Shown: positions 29,270 to 33,562 of the stretch, one piece after another
Layout of the letters: each line of letters opens with the position of its first letter
Numbering within the stretch: the stretch's first letter is position 1
From: a virus
Strand: one strand, 5' to 3'
IMG/VR virus record: IMGVR_UViG_3300036766_000088
Location: 1-33,562 of that record
DNA length: 33,562 nucleotides
Translations under genes and position numbers: made by a program
Notes under the pieces: model-generated
Databases searched by the model: none
Seen by the model: only the letters and a program-made list of their open reading frames with translations
What the model was told of the DNA's origin: nothing

Positions 29270-29895
29270 AACCGCTTATAGGTTGTATCATTCAAGCTAG
29301 ACTTGGCTCGACTCGGCTTCCAAGAAAACATTTACTCCAGATAGCTGGGAAACCTCTCTTAGAACACTTAGTCAATAGAGTCCATTCTTCTAAACTAATT
29401 GATAAGGTTGTCTTGGCTTGCCCAGAGAACCCAGAATGTTGTCTCAATGAAGAAATCTTTATAGGGAGTGAAAATGATGTCCTTGACCGTTATTATCAGG
29501 TGGCTAAGAAGTATAACTTTGATGTTATTGTACGTATTACTGCTGATTGCCCTCTTATTCCTGTTTACGAGATTGATAGATGTATTCAGGCTTATCTCGA
29601 ATATCATACACACTACTTAACCAATATCCAAACAAGTGGAAGATTTGGATTGCCTGACGGGTGGGACTGCGAAGTTTTCTCATTCCAAGCCCTAGAAATC
29701 GCATGGGAGAACTCAGAAGAAAGAGAACACGTTACAACTTATATGAAATCTAATCTAGGTTTTCACCCAGTATTCCTAGACCCAATAAAGTTATCCGTAG
29801 ACACTCTTGAAGATTATGAAAGAGTAAAAGAGTTTTACCTGTCAGAATGTTCCCAATACCAACTACCTACAACCGAGGGAAGCTATGCTCAATGA
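29266..29895 (+). CDS. SpsF-like nucleotide-sugar cytidylyltransferase
   Basis: The N-terminal motif QARLGSTRLPRKHLL (residues 10-24) and the segment GKPLLEHLVNRV are signature elements of the SpsF/PseF/KdsB-type cytidylyltransferases, which activate an acidic or deoxy sugar with CTP. VRITADCPLIP (about 89-99) is the metal-binding region. The length (209 aa) is near the SpsF type. It precedes a PseB-like gene, as in pathways for pseudaminic-acid-type sugars. Exact substrate unknown. The gene is ATGA-linked to its upstream neighbour. Confidence 0.7.
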   Translation: MKPLIGCIIQARLGSTRLPRKHLLQIAGKPLLEHLVNRVHSSKLIDKVVLACPENPECCLNEEIFIGSENDVLDRYYQVAKKYNFDVIVRITADCPLIPVYEIDRCIQAYLEYHTHYLTNIQTSGRFGLPDGWDCEVFSFQALEIAWENSEEREHVTTYMKSNLGFHPVFLDPIKLSVDTLEDYERVKEFYLSECSQYQLPTTEGSYAQ

Positions 29896-30895
29896 CAAAA
29901 CTATACTAATCACCGGAGGAACTGGGAGTTTCGCCACTCACTTTATCCAGTATCTTCTTACCCAATGCACTCCAAAAGCTATCCGTATTTTTAGTAGAGA
30001 CGAGCATAAGCAGACACAATTCTTGGGGCAATATGGTGGAGTTAAAGGTGAATCAGATATTCCTGTGAGAGGCTTCATCGGAGACATTAGAGACCTAGAC
30101 CGCCTTCGTATGGCTATGGAAGGTGTAGACATCGTTATCCATGCAGCCGCCCTAAAGCAAGTCCAATCCTGTGAGTATAATCCAATCGAAACTGTTAAAA
30201 CCAACATCTACGGAAGCCAAAACGTAGTCCAAGCCGCCCTAGATTGTAATGTAGATAAAGTCTTAGCTATCTCAACGGATAAGGCAGTCAACCCGCTCAA
30301 CTTGTACGGTTCGACCAAAATGGTCATGGAAAGGTTGGTGATAAATGCTAATGCTTATAGAGGGAAAACTAAAAGAACTAAATTCTCCTGTACTCGGTAC
30401 GGTAATGTCGCTGATTCAAGAGGAACGGTCGTACACATCTGGAGGGAGCAGATTAGCAAAGGTAAGCAAGTTTCAGTCACGAGTTGGGAGGCTACGAGAT
30501 TCTGGATTACAATGCGAGAAGCGAATCAGTTTGTTCTTGAGGCTATTCAACTGATGGATGAATTGGATGGAGGAGAAATCTTTTGTCCTCGTATGCCGTC
30601 AGTTAATATCCAGACAATTTACTCTGCTTTGGTTCCGAAAGATTACCCTACAAATACAATAGGAGAACGTATAGGAGATAAACTCCATGAGGATTTAATA
30701 AGGAAAGAGGAGCTTCCTTTCACTACTCTCTATAAAGGCCATTATGTTATTATGCCTCAAGAACCCTCTTGGCCTTATAGGAAACCTCTTATTATTTCAC
30801 CAAACGTCAACCCAAGCGAATCACTAAACAGTGGAAACAATGACAGATACCTTGATGCAGAAACAGTCGGACAAACTCTCAAAGCGAGCGTTTAA
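29885..30895 (+). CDS. pseB: UDP-GlcNAc 4,6-dehydratase, PseB-like
   Basis: The protein (336 aa) is a short-chain dehydrogenase with Rossmann motif GGTGSFA (residues 11-17), GDIRD (66-70) and HAAALKQV (86-93). The catalytic region is STDKAVNPLNLYGSTKMVMERL in form, with T131, D132, K133, Y141 and K145. All match the PseB/FlaA1-type UDP-GlcNAc 4,6-dehydratases, first step in modified-sugar pathways such as pseudaminic acid. GAGGGAAG precedes the ATG. It is followed by a class III aminotransferase, overlapping by about 55 bp. Confidence 0.8.
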   Translation: MLNDKTILITGGTGSFATHFIQYLLTQCTPKAIRIFSRDEHKQTQFLGQYGGVKGESDIPVRGFIGDIRDLDRLRMAMEGVDIVIHAAALKQVQSCEYNPIETVKTNIYGSQNVVQAALDCNVDKVLAISTDKAVNPLNLYGSTKMVMERLVINANAYRGKTKRTKFSCTRYGNVADSRGTVVHIWREQISKGKQVSVTSWEATRFWITMREANQFVLEAIQLMDELDGGEIFCPRMPSVNIQTIYSALVPKDYPTNTIGERIGDKLHEDLIRKEELPFTTLYKGHYVIMPQEPSWPYRKPLIISPNVNPSESLNSGNNDRYLDAETVGQTLKASV

Positions 30896-32093
30896 GAGTA
30901 TAGTTAGTCAGACGCAGACTTACTCCAAACAATCTTGCCGCTATGTAGAAGGGGTCTACCCTCAATACGCCACCTTCGGCTCTGGGGCTTTGCTTTATGA
31001 TACGAATGGGAACTCATTTGTTGACTATGTTTGTGCGTTAGGCACGAATATTCTAGGCTACGCCAATCCTAAAGTAAACGAGGCCGTTATAAACCAGATT
31101 AAACAAGGGACTCTTTACTCTCTTCCTCATCCTAGCGAAATCCATCTAGCCGAGAAGATTAAGTCTATGATACCTTCAATCGAATTACTCCGCTTCTTAA
31201 AGTCTGGGAGCGAGGCTGTCTCGGCAGGAGTTAAGATTGCGAGAGCTTATACAGGGCGAGATATAGTCCTATCAAACGGTTATCACGGTTGGCATGATTG
31301 GTCTACTCCTATTACAGAACAATCTCTAGGAACTCCAAATTCTTTTGAGTCAACCATCATTAAGTTTAATTACAACGATATTCAAGACCTTGAGCAACTC
31401 TTAGCTCATAACAAAGTAGCCTGTGTCGTCCTCGACCCCTACATCTTTGACAAGCCTGATGACCTATACCTAAGTAATTTAATCAAGATTAGTCATAAGC
31501 ATGGGGCACTTGTCTTATTTGATGAAGTAGTAACTGGAATACGATGGGATAAGTATTCAGTCCAGAACTCTTATGGAGTTAAACCCGACCTCACGGCTCT
31601 CGGTAAGTCTCTCGCTAACGGCTTTGCAATCTCATGTATTGGTGGGAAAAAGAAGATTATGAAAATGTTGGATAGTGGTTGTTTTGTATCCTCGACTTAT
31701 GGTGGAGACTTGGTGGGAATCTCTGCGGCGATTGCTTGTCTTGATATAGTTACTTCTGAGAATGTCCCACAGCAATTAGCCGAGTCAGGTTCTATGCTTC
31801 TCGAAGGACTAAAAGAAATAGGGATACAATCTAGCGGGACTCCGTTCAGGCAGAGACTAGACTTTAAGACCCTAGAACACAAAGCTCTCTTTTGGCAGGA
31901 ATGTGTCAAGCGTGGAGTATTCTTTGGCGGTGCTCAACACACATCATTCGCTCACTCAGAAGTCTTAATTAATAAGACAATCGACATAGCCAAAGAAGCT
32001 ATGGATGTATGTAAACTTTATGATGATAACCCTAAACTTGCTTTAGAGGGAAAGATGCCTAAACCAGTATCCACTATTCAAAACTTGAGGTAA
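30840..32093 (+). CDS. Class III (HemL-like) PLP aminotransferase
   Basis: Length 417 residues from the ATG at 30840; a GTG at 30831 in the same frame is possible. Motifs are those of glutamate-1-semialdehyde aminomutase-like enzymes: FLKSGSEAVSAGVKIAR, GYHGWHDW, LFDEVVTGIR with D228, and LGKSLANGFAI with K256 as the PLP lysine. The gene lies between a PseB-like dehydratase and a virion protein, so an amino-sugar role is likely, although the usual PseC enzyme belongs to a different PLP fold group (DegT). Confidence 0.7.
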   Translation: MTDTLMQKQSDKLSKRAFKSIVSQTQTYSKQSCRYVEGVYPQYATFGSGALLYDTNGNSFVDYVCALGTNILGYANPKVNEAVINQIKQGTLYSLPHPSEIHLAEKIKSMIPSIELLRFLKSGSEAVSAGVKIARAYTGRDIVLSNGYHGWHDWSTPITEQSLGTPNSFESTIIKFNYNDIQDLEQLLAHNKVACVVLDPYIFDKPDDLYLSNLIKISHKHGALVLFDEVVTGIRWDKYSVQNSYGVKPDLTALGKSLANGFAISCIGGKKKIMKMLDSGCFVSSTYGGDLVGISAAIACLDIVTSENVPQQLAESGSMLLEGLKEIGIQSSGTPFRQRLDFKTLEHKALFWQECVKRGVFFGGAQHTSFAHSEVLINKTIDIAKEAMDVCKLYDDNPKLALEGKMPKPVSTIQNLR

Positions 32094-32095
32094 CT

Positions 32096-33016
32096 ATGAA
32101 CAATAAAAGGTTCTCAGATATTTATGGTGCGGTTCAGTCGGAAACTCGTGATACCTCATCCTCATTCCAAACTATCGCCAAAAGGTATTGTAATGATGGG
32201 TATGAAGAAATATTAAGGAGACTTATTCAATCGAATGTAGTGGAGCAAAATAGGACATTCTCTCTTACTACAGTGGCTGGAACACGTTCTTACACAGCTC
32301 CCTATGATATGGGTGAGGTAGTCTATTGCTTGGACACTACTAATGGAAAAGAAGTCTCCGTTGGAAACGAAAATGATATTTACTCTAAATATCCAACAGC
32401 TATCAATACCACAGGGGTTCCATTCTTAATCGTTCCCAGAGCAGATAGTAATTTGAGGGTTCAACCTTTAGTTCCAAATACGATTAGGATAGGTTCTGAC
32501 TCAGCTTCTGATACCACCCAATCTGTGTTCTTAAGAGGTATCTCTGGCTCGGCAGAGTTTTATGAGTCTGTAGGATTGAGCGGAACGACTACAGCAACCT
32601 CTGTAAATAGTTATGATTATCTCTTGGAAGCTATTAAGTCAGCCTCTACGGTCGGGAAAGTAACAATAACCTATATCACAGACGCTACTATAGCATCTTT
32701 AATCTCCCCAGAGTCTTTCTTTGAGAGATATAAAGTCTTAGAGTTCTACTATGTCCCTGCTGGCTCATATACTTACACCATTCGTTACCGTAGACAGATT
32801 AAACCCATGTCTCAAGATAATGACATACCTATCGTAGACGTAGCCCAAGGAATAGAGTTCTTCGGTATCGCAAGGGCGTGGGAATATAAAAGACAGTTAG
32901 CAACAGCAACCTATTTTATGAACAAGTTCGAGACTTGGTATACTAATTATGTAACCGACTTAGGAAAGAACCAAGTCCAACAATTTGACATCATGCCTTA
33001 TTCGAGGAATTACTAA
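32096..33016 (+). CDS. Phage head-tail adaptor-like protein
   Basis: The 306-residue protein starts with RFSDIYGAVQSETRD and has a helical stretch followed by beta-rich domains, with IEFFGIARAWEYKRQLATA near the end. This pattern is seen in proteins of the gp6-like or tubular-A-like adaptor family that sit under the portal. GAGG precedes the ATG. The end overlaps the next start as TAATG. Assignment is by general likeness only. Confidence 0.5.
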   Translation: MNNKRFSDIYGAVQSETRDTSSSFQTIAKRYCNDGYEEILRRLIQSNVVEQNRTFSLTTVAGTRSYTAPYDMGEVVYCLDTTNGKEVSVGNENDIYSKYPTAINTTGVPFLIVPRADSNLRVQPLVPNTIRIGSDSASDTTQSVFLRGISGSAEFYESVGLSGTTTATSVNSYDYLLEAIKSASTVGKVTITYITDATIASLISPESFFERYKVLEFYYVPAGSYTYTIRYRRQIKPMSQDNDIPIVDVAQGIEFFGIARAWEYKRQLATATYFMNKFETWYTNYVTDLGKNQVQQFDIMPYSRNY

Positions 33017-33562
33017 TGGCTAGGCTCCTTTCTTGTGGGTTTGAATTGAACTCCTTAACAAATCTTGTCGAGTTTGATTCTACAGTTGTTTCTGGTGGTG
33101 GCTCGGTAAGCATCGTGACTAGTCCCGTTAGAAGCGGAACCTATGCTGCACGTTGTGTAAACACAGGAGCGAATGGGACTGCCATTATACGCCACGCTTT
33201 TGATGGTGCAAATAGAAATGGGCCTTTATACGCAAGAGTTTATTTTTATTTGGTTGATGCTCCAAGTAATTTTAATACCATATTGAATTTTTCGACAGTA
33301 GATTATCTATCCAATAGAGGTCGGATACGATGTAATACAGATGGTTCTCTTCGCCTTGATGATTCGGTTGGACAAATTGGTTCAAACTCATCTGTTCTAA
33401 ATCTTAATCAATGGTATATGTTGGAACTATATTATTTTAATAATACTGTGAGTGGGAAACTTGAATTGGATGCGAGACTAGATGGTGTCTCTTTTGCGTC
33501 AACAACTACAAGTACAAACACTGGAACTGTTGGTGGTCTATCCATTGGTTTTATAGGCAGTA
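33016..33562 (+). CDS. Lectin-like jelly-roll tail protein, partial (runs off right edge)
   Basis: The frame is open for 182 codons from the ATG at 33016 to the edge. It reads SCGFELNSL, GTYAARCV, LYARVYFYLVDAP, WYMLELYYFNN and KLELDARLDGVSF. The alternation of strands and the initial CGFE followed by SGTYA are like the LamG/concanavalin-A jelly rolls in phage tail proteins that bind carbohydrates. C-terminal residues are missing. Confidence 0.6.
   Translation, partial: MARLLSCGFELNSLTNLVEFDSTVVSGGGSVSIVTSPVRSGTYAARCVNTGANGTAIIRHAFDGANRNGPLYARVYFYLVDAPSNFNTILNFSTVDYLSNRGRIRCNTDGSLRLDDSVGQIGSNSSVLNLNQWYMLELYYFNNTVSGKLELDARLDGVSFASTTTSTNTGTVGGLSIGFIGS

Noticed and set aside
1-33562. tRNA genes or a diversity-generating retroelement
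   Set aside because: No cloverleaf-like sequence or reverse-transcriptase motif was noticed; I cannot run a covariance search.

Overview
The window is a stretch of a tailed double-stranded DNA bacteriophage (or prophage) of a bacterial host. It carries a small and a large terminase subunit, a portal, a scaffold-like protein, a major capsid protein, a probable head-tail adaptor, several fibre-like proteins and a small lysis module. Genes are packed tightly, with stop/start overlaps of the ATGA or TAATG kind and Shine-Dalgarno sites. Promoters resemble bacterial sigma70 sites. The long portal and adaptor-type protein suggest a podovirus-like virion, but no tape-measure or tail-tube gene lies in the window. 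The host cannot be named from the sequence.

Left arm (1-8222, all leftward): an early/replication arm. From the divergent switch at about 8223-8350 it reads: ImmA-like metallopeptidase, small unknown genes, a SleB-like hydrolase with a signal peptide, many very small zinc-ribbon proteins, an HNH endonuclease, then a strong promoter (5647-5675) and a replication initiator. The initiator gene contains an iteron-like 11-bp periodic block next to an AT-rich tract. A second strong promoter (4375-4403) drives zinc-finger genes, a RecB/Cas4-type nuclease, two conserved phage genes of unknown function and a NinG-like recombination protein. Two tandem cassettes of a CGACCN hexamer array (1862-2305) interrupt this operon. 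A membrane protein runs off the left edge.

Right arm (8354 to the end, all rightward): the late arm, starting from a promoter whose transcript is probably leaderless. Order: terminase small subunit, two unknown genes, a fibre-like gene, terminase large subunit, portal, small genes, scaffold, SU10-like capsid protein. From 17602 the structural genes are interleaved with glycan enzymes: a GNAT acetyltransferase, two GT-B glycosyltransferases, two tandem methyltransferases, a methyltransferase-sulfotransferase fusion, an SpsF-like cytidylyltransferase, a PseB-like 4,6-dehydratase and a class III aminotransferase. Among them lie two tandem decoration-like paralogues, a 915-residue fibre, a tail protein carrying a Hint (intein-like) domain, a holin-like pair and a lectin-like protein cut by the right edge.

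The most interesting points are: (i) a phage-encoded route that looks able to make, transfer and then methylate, acetylate or sulfate a sugar, probably on the virion; (ii) the methyltransferase-sulfotransferase fusion; (iii) the Ser-1 Hint domain in an apparently rearranged tail domain; (iv) a candidate -1 frameshift joining the holin to a 91-residue extension; (v) iterons inside the initiator gene; (vi) the both-strand-open hexamer cassettes.
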